In this document: piece by piece, positions 1 through 7,777 of the stretch
Numbering within the stretch: position 1 is the first letter of the stretch
How the letters are laid out: every line of letters starts with the position of its first letter
Assembly (NCBI RefSeq): GCF_009831625.1
Contig: NZ_WUUS01000001.1
Location: 62,301-126,300, forward strand
Origin: Halobaculum saliterrae
GTDB taxonomy: Archaea > Halobacteriota > Halobacteria > Halobacteriales > Haloferacaceae
Direction of reading: 5' to 3'
DNA: 64,000 bases
Program-made: the position numbers and the translations under genes
Notes under the pieces: generated by a model
Told to the model about the DNA's origin: nothing
The model's input: only the letters and a program-made list of their open reading frames with translations
Database searches by the model: none

Positions 1-480
1 GTATGATGCCATCCGCCACATCCAGTGCGTACACATGCCTGTCATCACTCCCGACGTAGACCGTGCCGTCAGCCACCGCTGGTGATGATCTCACCCTGGA
101 ACCGGTTTCGAACTGCCACCGTTGGGTGCCATCCGCCACATCCAGCGCGTACACATGCTCGTCATCACTCCCGACGTAGACCCTGCCGTCAGCCACTGCC
201 GGCGATGATCTCACTCCGTCATCGGTTTCGAACCGCCACCGTTGGGTGCCATTGGCGGCGTCCAGCGCGTACACATGCCCGTCATCACTCCCGACGTAGA
301 CCGTGCCGTCAGCCACTGCCGGCGATGATCTCACCCGGGAATCGGTTTCGAACTGCCACCGTTGGGTGCCATCCGCCACATCCAGCGCGTACACATGCTC
401 GTCATCACTCCCGACGTAGACCCTGCCGTCAGCCACTGCCGGCGATGATCTCACCCTGGAATCGGTTTCGAACTGCCACC
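1..480. repeat. Tandem 120-bp repeats coding propeller blades
   Basis: Four units in exact 120-bp register start at 1, 121, 241 and 361. They are nearly identical at the DNA level, differing at scattered positions such as atgctcgtc/atgcccgtc. Each unit encodes one 40-residue blade of the minus-strand gene. Such DNA identity points to recent duplication or gene conversion. The array probably continues left of the window. Confidence 0.9.
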
Positions 481-1081
481 GTATAGTGCCACGCTGTGGG
501 CCAGTCGCGGTAGGGTGGTGGCCGGTCCGGCGTGGACCGCCACCGAGCATCGACCATGTCCCTGCAGTCTTCACCTCTTCTGAGTCTTCGTTCGACTCCG
601 CCCATCGGTAAACTTCCTCAACACTCACCGTCACAAGGTCTTGATCCCCAAGCGACTCTGAAAGCGATTGCTGCATCTCCCGTAGTCGGTCGCGATCGAC
701 TGGAAGCGCTCCGATGTCGGAGAGATCTGCAGTCAAGAACGATATAGTGGACGAGAACCCTAATTGGTTCAGCAGGTTGGCAGACTGCTGGTCGAACATA
801 GCCTCTAGTGAGGGGACAGGCTTGAATTCGGCTGTTGCGTCCACTTCGTCAATGAGGTATGACCGCTGTGTGTCAGGAGATGCGTTGATCAGGTTTCGCT
901 CGATCGATGGATATCGTTCGCTCCCAAGAAGTAAGCCAGCATGGTCGGTCAACGGTGACCCCCTGGCCAGTGGGTCCGCCCATGAGATAGTGAGGTAAAC
1001 AAAATCTCCTGGTTGGAGTGTTGTCGAATCGATATTTTCCTCGTCAAATGCTTCTTTTTGCGCCGATGGGTTGGGTACCAT
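1..1081 (-). CDS. PQQ-type beta-propeller repeat protein with unrecognised N-terminal domain (partial)
   Basis: The minus strand is open from an ATG at 1081 to the window edge, so the C-terminus is missing. About 190 N-terminal residues match no family I know. A linker with W-S-M-L-G-G-G-P-R-R-T-G-H follows, the usual lead-in of haloarchaeal PQQ/WD-like propellers. Then come four 40-residue blades (480 back to 1), each RW(Q/R)FET..VRSSPAVADG.VYVGSDD.HVYALD. Such repeats form secreted or intracellular propellers that bind ligands or proteins. A GTG at 1111 is in frame and would add ten residues. No signal peptide or membrane segment is visible. It borders the restriction island, so a sensor or scaffold role there is possible but is inference. 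Confidence 0.8.
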   Translation of the reverse strand, partial: MVPNPSAQKEAFDEENIDSTTLQPGDFVYLTISWADPLARGSPLTDHAGLLLGSERYPSIERNLINASPDTQRSYLIDEVDATAEFKPVPSLEAMFDQQSANLLNQLGFSSTISFLTADLSDIGALPVDRDRLREMQQSLSESLGDQDLVTVSVEEVYRWAESNEDSEEVKTAGTWSMLGGGPRRTGHHPTATGPQRGTIRWQFETDSRVRSSPAVADGRVYVGSDDEHVYALDVADGTQRWQFETDSRVRSSPAVADGTVYVGSDDGHVYALDAANGTQRWRFETDDGVRSSPAVADGRVYVGSDDEHVYALDVADGTQRWQFETGSRVRSSPAVADGTVYVGSDDRHVYALDVADGII

Positions 1082-1111
1082 CAATCTCGCTCTAGGGAGA
1101 ACTGAGATCAC

Positions 1112-1435
1112 AAAAGTATTACGAGAATGGAATATCGGATTCCCATAGCAATGAAGCAAAAATTATTAAATGTGTGTGTCAGAGTCGTACGGACCTCAGT
1201 ATTAGTAGACTTCAGTACGATACTCTACCGGAGTTCCTGACCGGGTATATAGGAAGGAATCCAACTTAGCAGCCAAACAGTCTATCGGAGAATTATCAAA
1301 TATTCGAGTAAACACACCAGTTCCTGTCTTGGCTAGTCTGTACCTTCGCATGTTAGTTGTGAAACTACTTGTCATTTCTTCCGCAGTGCCACCTCATACC
1401 TCTGTATCTATCGACCTACCAAATCGAGACGAGTC
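1112..1435. other. Intergenic region between propeller gene and RHH gene
   Basis: This stretch is AT-rich and has no convincing ORF on either strand. A TATA-like TTTAATAAT (minus strand, about 1163-1170) could drive the propeller gene with a leader of 50-80 nt. I see no RNA gene or clear stem-loop. Confidence 0.4.
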
Positions 1436-1699
1436 TCACCGCCACCGACTTTCGATACTCGTCCGGTAGTATAGCCCGAGAACGTCAGTGTTCGCGATAT
1501 CTTGGATCGTCCGCGGGTCGTAGTCCTCCCTCGCGTCCTCGACGTTCCGGGCCGACTGGACGAGGTGGGTAAGCGCCGCGTCGATCACGTCGGACCGCGG
1601 CGGATCGTCACCGTCGCCGGACGCGACGATCCCGGCCGCTTGGTCCAGTAGTCGTTTCCGTTCGTCCGAGAGGCGTAGGGTGGTTCGTTCGGTCCCCAT
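1436..1699 (-). CDS. Ribbon-helix-helix (CopG/Arc-like) DNA-binding protein
   Basis: An 87-aa protein whose first 50 residues fit a ribbon-helix-helix fold. The strand ERTTLRLSDERKRLLD is followed by two helices, and SDVIDAALTHLVQS is typical of the second. The tail carries YDPRTIQDIANTDVLGLYYRTS, which I associate with a haloarchaea-specific RHH family (possibly DUF7386, from memory). RHH proteins act as dimers on short palindromes and often control their own promoters. A GGAGGT lies at 1712-1717 and two TATA-like boxes at 1721-1729 and 1787-1794. The repeated TGTATG/GTATGCAC motifs upstream are plausible operators. The gene points away from the nuclease operon, so control of both sides is inference. 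Confidence 0.8.
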   Translation of the reverse strand: MGTERTTLRLSDERKRLLDQAAGIVASGDGDDPPRSDVIDAALTHLVQSARNVEDAREDYDPRTIQDIANTDVLGLYYRTSIESRWR

Positions 1700-1847
1700 A
1701 TCCGGCGGCTGACCTCCCCTCTTTATAATCGTATGTATGAGCGGAGTCCGGATCGCGTGGATCTGGAGTTACTGGAGGGGTCGCGCATTATATACCCCCG
1801 TCCGCACGGCCGGCCGGAGCTGCGGAGTCGACGCGATCGGCCGGTCG

Positions 1848-1907
1848 GATGTATGCACGAGGACCCCCGCGCGGCGGGGGTGTGCATACGCTCGGTGTGC
1901 ATACATC
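1848..1907. repeat. Nested inverted repeats built on GTATGCAC
   Basis: GATGTATGCAC (1848-1858) is exactly mirrored by GTGCATACATC (1897-1907). A third half-site, GTGCATAC, lies at 1882-1889. Inside, ACCCCCGC and GCGGGGGT also pair. A related TGTATG occurs at 1734-1739 over the RHH-gene promoter. The cluster could be operators for the RHH protein or a structured leader. Confidence 0.7.
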
Positions 1908-2034
1908 GAGGATCCCCGTGACATTGGCGCGCGACCCCACGGAGTCGGGCTGAGGTGTGTGAGGAGACGTGTGAGAAAAGGAAGATACGGAGGATTCCAC
2001 AGTTCGTGTCGTTAGAACACGTATTGATAGGTAC

Positions 2035-2042
2035 ATTAATTA
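2035..2042 (+). promoter_or_regulatory. Putative TATA box of the OLD/GHKL operon
   Basis: ATTAATTA sits about 40 bp before the ATG at 2081, so the predicted start site leaves a leader of 10-20 nt. No Shine-Dalgarno motif is seen before the ATG. Confidence 0.4.
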
Positions 2043-2080
2043 CGGGACAGGTTATCTGATATTCACACTCAATTTCACCA

Positions 2081-3973
2081 ATGGATCTCATTTCACTGGA
2101 TATTCAAGGATACAAGTCGATAAGGGAGAACCAATCGATAGACATTGACAATTTCACCGTATTGTTCGGGGGAAACAATGTCGGCAAGTCTAGCGTTATC
2201 GATGCACTCAAAGACTACCGAGAAGTGTTCCCGGTCGCGAACCAGGTTGACTCAGGATGGGCCCACTCACTGAATACTAATAAGGAATTACAGGGTGAGA
2301 TCAGGTTCAATTTGGAGTTTCTACTCGAAAGTCACGAACACGAGAAGTTCCTTGATGCCGTAAACGAGGAGACTGAAGTCAGAGACCGTGATGTGGATCG
2401 TTGGAAGCAATCGGACGACTTCCGTAAGGTTACTCACGAGCTCGTTCTTCGATCAGGCCAGAATCCTAGAGGAAACCTGCAGGGAACATCCGTCTTCTCT
2501 GCTGAAGTAGGGGATACTGAGGTTGACATTCGAAGGGGGGGCCTCTCGAACAATGACGCAAAGTATCTGAATTTTAATAAGATCGATGTGGAAGATCTTG
2601 ATGAAGATCAGCCGGAATATCACTCCAAACGACGCGCATTCGGTCCTTTGCTCGAAATACTCGAGGATTCAATGAGTTCATGGACCTTCATCGAAGCGTT
2701 CAGAGAGCCCACCGATCGGTTGGAAGCGAGACGCCAAGAGTCGCTTCGAGGTGATGGAAATAATCTGACCCAGGTATTGTTGACTCTCTCCGGCGAAGGG
2801 AGCGACGAATTTGAGCGTGTGTCAAATGAATACGAGAACATCATGTCCGGAGTGGAGGGGATTCGGGCTAAACTCCCCACCGACGACAAGACCACAGTCG
2901 TCGTTGACGAATATGCGTACGACACTGCTTTCGAGCTATCAGAAATTTCTGCCGGCTCAAAAGAAATACTCACGCTTATCACCCAGATTATTCTTGCGCA
3001 GCGTGATGCTGATCTCCTACTGGTAGAAGAACCAGAATTGCACCTCCATCCGGGAGCTGAGCGCAAGATACTCGATCTTATTCGGAGGGTGATTGATCAA
3101 TCATCGCAGAATCTCCAGGCAGTCGTGTCTACTCATTCAAATATATTCGTCCACCACTTAGATATTGATAATATATATCGGGTGGAACGAGACGGCAATA
3201 CAGATATTACAAAGACGGCATCAAGTTCGGTTGGAGCCGACCTACGTGACCTTGGCTACGAGTACGCCGGAATGTTCCAGTCAGAAGGGGTCGTTGTCGT
3301 GGAGGGACTCACCGATCGAGTGGCTCTTAAGACAATCGGACGTCGATGTGGGTTTGACTTCGATGAGTACAACATCGGTGTTCTTGAGATGGGGTCTGGG
3401 TCCCAACTGGTGAAGCACTCTCGCCCGGTCGTCCGACTATTCAGGATGTTCAATATTCCGTACATGTTCATCTGCGATTCAGATATTGGTGAGGCACTAA
3501 AGAAAGATAACGAAGATACACCCCCAAGTACTCCTAATGCGATCGAGGGCCGCCTCGTCGGCCACCTGAATGGAGACAGTTCACGTCAGGACGAGTGGGG
3601 GAATGAACCGAACGAGAGAGTCCATGCGTGGAGAAATGAAGAGTTAGAGCACTACATCCTCCAAGACGAGGCAGCACTTGCGGACAATTTTCATCCACTC
3701 AATGAAGAGAAGGTATGCGAAATCCTCGAAGAGGCTCGAGAGGCTGATGATTCTCCGGATGATCAACTCAAAGCCATCTGTGACGAAGGGCGCCAAGACC
3801 TAGGAGACACGACCGAAACAATGGTAAAAAAGGCCGATGTTCAGGACATCTCTGAAAGAATCGACCTAGAAAGTATTCCAGACGAGTTTTTCGATGTGTT
3901 GGGACAGGTTGCGGGACTGGTCGATGCGGACCACATCATTAGGGAGGAGCGTCCCGATGGGGGGGCTGAGTGA
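2081..3973 (+). CDS. OLD-family ATP-dependent nuclease (AAA ATPase + TOPRIM)
   Basis: A 630-aa protein with an SMC/ABC-like ATPase in front of a TOPRIM nuclease domain, the OLD arrangement. Walker A is GGNNVGKSS (30-38), an ABC-type signature SAGSKE is at 290-295, and Walker B LLLVEEPELHLHP is at about 312-324, with the family's PELHLHP. TOPRIM begins with VVVEGLTDR (405-413; Glu408, Asp412) and has DSD at 466-468, the expected metal ligands. OLD proteins are DNA nucleases. GajA of Gabija is a defence example, but no UvrD-like GajB partner is present here. The stop overlaps the next gene (GTGA/TGATG), so the two are translationally coupled. Composition is more AT-rich than the core genes downstream, consistent with transfer. 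Confidence 0.88.
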   Translation: MDLISLDIQGYKSIRENQSIDIDNFTVLFGGNNVGKSSVIDALKDYREVFPVANQVDSGWAHSLNTNKELQGEIRFNLEFLLESHEHEKFLDAVNEETEVRDRDVDRWKQSDDFRKVTHELVLRSGQNPRGNLQGTSVFSAEVGDTEVDIRRGGLSNNDAKYLNFNKIDVEDLDEDQPEYHSKRRAFGPLLEILEDSMSSWTFIEAFREPTDRLEARRQESLRGDGNNLTQVLLTLSGEGSDEFERVSNEYENIMSGVEGIRAKLPTDDKTTVVVDEYAYDTAFELSEISAGSKEILTLITQIILAQRDADLLLVEEPELHLHPGAERKILDLIRRVIDQSSQNLQAVVSTHSNIFVHHLDIDNIYRVERDGNTDITKTASSSVGADLRDLGYEYAGMFQSEGVVVVEGLTDRVALKTIGRRCGFDFDEYNIGVLEMGSGSQLVKHSRPVVRLFRMFNIPYMFICDSDIGEALKKDNEDTPPSTPNAIEGRLVGHLNGDSSRQDEWGNEPNERVHAWRNEELEHYILQDEAALADNFHPLNEEKVCEILEEAREADDSPDDQLKAICDEGRQDLGDTTETMVKKADVQDISERIDLESIPDEFFDVLGQVAGLVDADHIIREERPDGGAE

Positions 3974-5919
3974 TGTCCGAGGACTCGTCTACCGATCTGG
4001 CAATGCGGTTCGACCTGAATGTACTCAAGCACCTCGGGCTCCGAATGTACACCAATCTCCCCGCTGTTGTCTCAGAGTACGTCGCCAATGCCTGGGACGC
4101 TTGGGCGACTGAGGTCTCAATCGAAATGCCACAGGACGAATCGATGTCTCCCGACTATCAGATCGTTGTTGAAGATGATGGGCAAGGGATGACCAGACAG
4201 GAGGTCAACAATGAGTTCCTTGTTGTCGGCCGCAACCGTCGGTCCGACGAGGACAAGGATTACGTCGAGCGAGATGACGGCAGCCGCCGAAAAGTGATGG
4301 GAAGGAAAGGCATCGGGAAACTCGCTGGTTTCGGAGTTGCGGATATCGTCCGAATCAGGACGGTCAAAGATGGTGAATTCGTCGAGTTCGTGCTTGACTA
4401 CGGTGAAATGCAGAACCAGGCAAAACAAGGAGAGGATACCACAACCACGTATCACCCGAAAATTGTCGACGAAGGCGTGACAAACGAGGACAGCGGAACA
4501 CGAGTTGTTCTGACCGAATTCGACCGCACTCAACGTCCGGTCGCTCGATACGTGCGAGAGCGACTCGCTAGGAAGTTCAGCGTCATTGGAGATGAGTTCG
4601 TAGTCCGAATAAACGAGGACGAAGTCACCGGTGACGAACGGAACCTGAAAGATCGGTGTGAGTTTAAGACAACCTTCGATGACGAGACGATCAACGACGA
4701 GGGACATCAAATATCGGGATGGATAGGTACACTCCCGAAGCCAACACCGGACGATATTGAGGGTGGTGTGGCTGTGATGGCACGGGGGAAGATCGCCCAG
4801 AAGCCGATCACATTCGGTGTGGCCGAAGGAGGGACCCGGGGACAGATGGCACTCCAATACCTCGTCGGCGAAATCCATGCCGACTTCCTCGACGATGAGG
4901 AGGACCTGATCGCCACTCACCGCAGCGAAGTGATGTGGAACAAGTATCCGGCCAATTCACTCCAAGAATTCATCGTAGCGGAGATCAAAGATATCTGTTC
5001 GCAGTGGCCGAAAAGACGTCGCGAAGAACAGATGGAAGAGCTTCGTTCTGAAGAGTCCTACAACAAGCACATAGATCCCTTAGACGATCGGGAGCGTGAG
5101 ATCGCGGACGACTTCCTTGCAGAGTTGGCCGAGAAGGGTGATTACGAGGATGACACACTGGACGACATGGCTGCGTACGTCTCGAGTGGAGTCCAACAAC
5201 GTTCTTTTCAGGAACTTCTCCGAGAGATCGAATCGTCTGATATTTCGAACACCGACAAACTGGTTAAGTTGTTCGACCAGTACGAGGTCCTCGACGCGAT
5301 GAACTCCCTCCGAATCGTCCGTGGCCGGTTCCAAGCCATCCAAAAGTTCGAGGAGCTCATAGAAGAGAGCGACTCGAATCTCCAAGATCTCCACGGGTTC
5401 GTGAGTGACAACCCGTGGTTGATCGACCCGAGGTGGGACTACCTCGACGAAGAACTCGACATTCGAGAAGAGATTAAGCGGAATTATCCTAACGTCGATC
5501 GTGAGAGTCGGGTAGGGTTCATTAGTCTCGGAGACGCGGACACAATTCGATTGGTCGATATCCGCCAGACAGATCACACCATCGACAAGAACGATCTCGA
5601 CGAGTTCAAGGATTATGTTGACTTCCTCCGTTCTATCCAAAACATGGACCCCGTCAACGGACGTGATATCGAAGGGTACATAGTCGCACAAGGGAGTGAG
5701 GAGACGCGTCAAGTAAACCAAGAGATTCGGCGGATGAAGATGGATGACATGCGACTCCGAACGTACGGTGACATCAAAGAGATTGCTCGTCGGTCACATC
5801 AGGCGTTCATCGATGTCTTCGAACGGAAGGCCAAGCGCACAGAGAGTCAGATGCTACAATCGTATCTCTCCGAGTCCGAACAGAGTGGCCTACACGATTT
5901 CGTCACCGGGCAGATTTAG
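3973..5919 (+). CDS. GHKL (Hsp90/MutL/MORC-like) ATPase, probable restriction-system component
   Basis: A 648-aa protein starting at the ATG inside the TGATG overlap with the OLD gene; a GTG three bases earlier is the alternative. The N-terminus is a Bergerat-fold ATPase: N-box EYVANAWDA (Glu35, Asn39), EDDGQGM (67-73) and GRKGIGKLA (110-118). The middle is charged and probably helical. The C-terminal 180 residues contain DNPWLIDPRWDYL and a strand LVDIRQTD (about 527-534), recalling the layout of PD-(D/E)XK nuclease domains but with D-x-R where E-x-K is expected. GHKL ATPases occur in predicted R-M systems beside C5 methylases, and some are catalogued as BbrUII/HgiDII-type restriction proteins (from memory). 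With the OLD partner and the convergent methylase this looks like an ATP-driven restriction or defence locus. Confidence 0.82.
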   Translation: MSEDSSTDLAMRFDLNVLKHLGLRMYTNLPAVVSEYVANAWDAWATEVSIEMPQDESMSPDYQIVVEDDGQGMTRQEVNNEFLVVGRNRRSDEDKDYVERDDGSRRKVMGRKGIGKLAGFGVADIVRIRTVKDGEFVEFVLDYGEMQNQAKQGEDTTTTYHPKIVDEGVTNEDSGTRVVLTEFDRTQRPVARYVRERLARKFSVIGDEFVVRINEDEVTGDERNLKDRCEFKTTFDDETINDEGHQISGWIGTLPKPTPDDIEGGVAVMARGKIAQKPITFGVAEGGTRGQMALQYLVGEIHADFLDDEEDLIATHRSEVMWNKYPANSLQEFIVAEIKDICSQWPKRRREEQMEELRSEESYNKHIDPLDDREREIADDFLAELAEKGDYEDDTLDDMAAYVSSGVQQRSFQELLREIESSDISNTDKLVKLFDQYEVLDAMNSLRIVRGRFQAIQKFEELIEESDSNLQDLHGFVSDNPWLIDPRWDYLDEELDIREEIKRNYPNVDRESRVGFISLGDADTIRLVDIRQTDHTIDKNDLDEFKDYVDFLRSIQNMDPVNGRDIEGYIVAQGSEETRQVNQEIRRMKMDDMRLRTYGDIKEIARRSHQAFIDVFERKAKRTESQMLQSYLSESEQSGLHDFVTGQI

Positions 5920-7165
5920 ATTCTGCGTGTAACATCGAAGGGAACGATTCCACGAGGGTTGTCGCAACCGCTCGAATCAACTGTGGCGGGACAGCGTTAC
6001 CGATTACTCGCTCTGCTTTTTCATTGATCGACGGGAGCGAGAATGACTCCGGAAATCCCATGAGGAGTGCGGCTTCCCGGAAGGTAATCGCACGGTTCTC
6101 CCGTGGGTGAGTGAATCGTCCACTACTGACATTTGTGCAGCGTGTAGTAAGAGTTGGCGCTGGTTCATCCGCTGCCATGATCCCGTAGGCCGATGCTGCC
6201 CCAGTACTCAGATCTTGGTGACAATCCTTGATCTTATCCTCGTCGTCCGTTCCTCTCAGGTCTTTCCAGCTACCACCGTGTTTCCTGATCGCTTGGATCA
6301 TTTGTACCGTACTATCATGGTGGCGGCGGGATCGGTGGGCAGGATCGTCTGGGAACCCATCGATTCCTGTCTGAGCATGACCAAGCTCCAGATCTTCTTT
6401 AAGATCGTCGCGGTTGATTCGCTCGTCAACCGTCACCCAGTCTTCTCTGTCTGTCGCAGCAATCGTGGGGTTCGCGTGTGTGGGGTCGGGGAGTGTGACC
6501 GAATCATCATCGACACCGTACACGAACGCACCGATGCTCCGACGTCGGCGTTGTGGAACGCCATAGTCTGCAGCATTCAGCACAGATAGTTCGCGTCCGT
6601 ACCCACCTCGCCTCGAGTCATCCCGGTTGATTTCACCCATTCGACGGAGTAACCAGTCAACGTATGCTGTAGGAACATCGTCACCAGCATTGACGATATT
6701 ACTCACGTTCTCGAAAAGGACAAGCGGGGGAACCTCTTCTTCGACGAATTCAACGAATGCACGAAGCAATTCGTCTTTCGGCTCCCCATCCGGCCATGGA
6801 TCTGTGTCCCGGAGTGCACTGAAGTTCTGGCAGGGTGGACACCCACAGATGAGGTCTATTTCCCCCGTCTCAATACCGAAGTGGTCACGTATATCTGCGA
6901 ACGTAACAGTTGGAATGGAATCGGCGGTATCGTAACCCGTGTAGTCCCGACTGAGGTCAGCTCGAAGTGGCTCATTGAACGTGACCTCGCCGGAAAAATC
7001 GAGCGAATTCGAACCACAGAGATTCTCTGAATACACGTCGAGTGCCGATTCATCGGCGTCAACCGCCCCGACGACTTCGAATCCGGCCTGAAGGAGCCCC
7101 ATACTCGCTCCACCGGCCCCACAGAATAGATCCACAGCCTTCGGTTTAGCATCACTCGTCCCCAT
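5903..7165 (-). CDS. DNA (cytosine-5-)-methyltransferase
   Basis: A complete 420-aa C5 methylase. It transfers methyl from S-adenosylmethionine to C5 of cytosine in a specific DNA site. Motif I is DLFCGAGG (12-19). Motif IV GCPPCQNFS carries the catalytic Cys112. Motif VI is ENV (152-154), motif VIII QRRRR (205-209) and motif X GNAVPP (389-394). The stretch between VIII and X is a full-size target-recognition region, so the enzyme is probably active. It converges on the GHKL gene and overlaps its end by 17 bp, which fits a modification partner for the OLD/GHKL pair. A weak TATA-like CTTTTGTGG lies about 28 bp upstream. The recognition site cannot be read from sequence; GTCGAC is one guess if the HgiDII link holds. 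Confidence 0.93.
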   Translation of the reverse strand: MGTSDAKPKAVDLFCGAGGASMGLLQAGFEVVGAVDADESALDVYSENLCGSNSLDFSGEVTFNEPLRADLSRDYTGYDTADSIPTVTFADIRDHFGIETGEIDLICGCPPCQNFSALRDTDPWPDGEPKDELLRAFVEFVEEEVPPLVLFENVSNIVNAGDDVPTAYVDWLLRRMGEINRDDSRRGGYGRELSVLNAADYGVPQRRRRSIGAFVYGVDDDSVTLPDPTHANPTIAATDREDWVTVDERINRDDLKEDLELGHAQTGIDGFPDDPAHRSRRHHDSTVQMIQAIRKHGGSWKDLRGTDDEDKIKDCHQDLSTGAASAYGIMAADEPAPTLTTRCTNVSSGRFTHPRENRAITFREAALLMGFPESFSLPSINEKAERVIGNAVPPQLIRAVATTLVESFPSMLHAESKSAR

Positions 7166-7420
7166 ATACTATACAGTCACATCTGAATCCACAAAAGTCC
7201 GACGTCCTATTATCTGGTACTGACAGAGAGTCAACTTTTTTCGACGAGGTACAGTCAATGAGGATTCAATTCGATAAGCATCTACTCCCATCTGTTACAG
7301 GTGAAGTCTAACATGGATCAACTACACTTCCACCGGATAACCCCACCCGCATCCGGGTGCCTCTACTTACACTCTGCCCTTGGCTCGCTTCTAATACCGA
7401 ACGGCGTTGGTAACGAGTTG

Positions 7421-7777
7421 ATGTCAAAGTCGACTCCGAAACATAGCCTCTTTACCCACGTCAAAGAGAAACTTGCGTGGATAATCGCCGAACACCGCTC
7501 TCCCAGTGAAGCGATCACCCTCACTCGCCACCTCACGGACGCTGACGAAGGCCGATACGAACTGCTCGGGTTGGTCAACAACTGTGAGATCGCGCTCTAC
7601 TGGGACTACTTCTGGAACCACGTCGTCGCCGTGAACTTCGACGAAAGCGGCGTCGACGATCTCGCCCGGGATGTCCCCGAAGATATCCGCTACGCCGGTC
7701 GGAAAGTGTACTTCGAGGATGTCGACCTCGACGACTGGAACTGGGTCCACCCACGGCACCAATGGCGCGCGGAGTGA
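7421..7777 (+). CDS. Hypothetical protein upstream of Orc1/Cdc6-like gene
   Basis: A 118-aa protein of no family I recognise, rich in aromatic and acidic residues, with EIALYWDYFWNHVVAVNF in the middle and DDWNWVHPRHQW near the end. I chose the ATG at 7421 because a TATA-like TTCTAATACC lies about 28 bp before it. An in-frame ATG at 7301 would add 40 residues that look non-coding. It has no signal peptide or membrane segment. The 3' end overlaps the next gene by 16 nt, so both are probably co-expressed. The pairing with an AAA+ ATPase could mean a replication or defence accessory, but the sequence gives no direct clue. Confidence 0.6.
   Translation: MSKSTPKHSLFTHVKEKLAWIIAEHRSPSEAITLTRHLTDADEGRYELLGLVNNCEIALYWDYFWNHVVAVNFDESGVDDLARDVPEDIRYAGRKVYFEDVDLDDWNWVHPRHQWRAE

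Larger units (their letters stand above)
1700..2080. other. Divergent intergenic region with promoter elements and inverted repeats
   Basis: I see no gene here. A strong TATA-like CATTATATA lies at 1787-1794 and can serve either strand. A second box, ATTAATTA, lies at about 2035-2042, about 40 bp before the OLD gene start. The centre holds the GTATGCAC inverted-repeat cluster. A TATA at 1787-1794 read on the plus strand would start an RNA running into that stem-loop, so a small RNA or a long leader is possible. Confidence 0.5.

Noticed and set aside
25-486. Plus-strand 153-codon ORF across the repeats
   Set aside because: It is the antisense shadow of the propeller blades on the minus strand; its Arg/His-rich repeats have no protein-like pattern.
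2081-3973. Gabija (GajA/GajB) assignment
   Set aside because: The OLD protein fits GajA in layout, but no UvrD-type helicase GajB is present; the partner is a GHKL ATPase.
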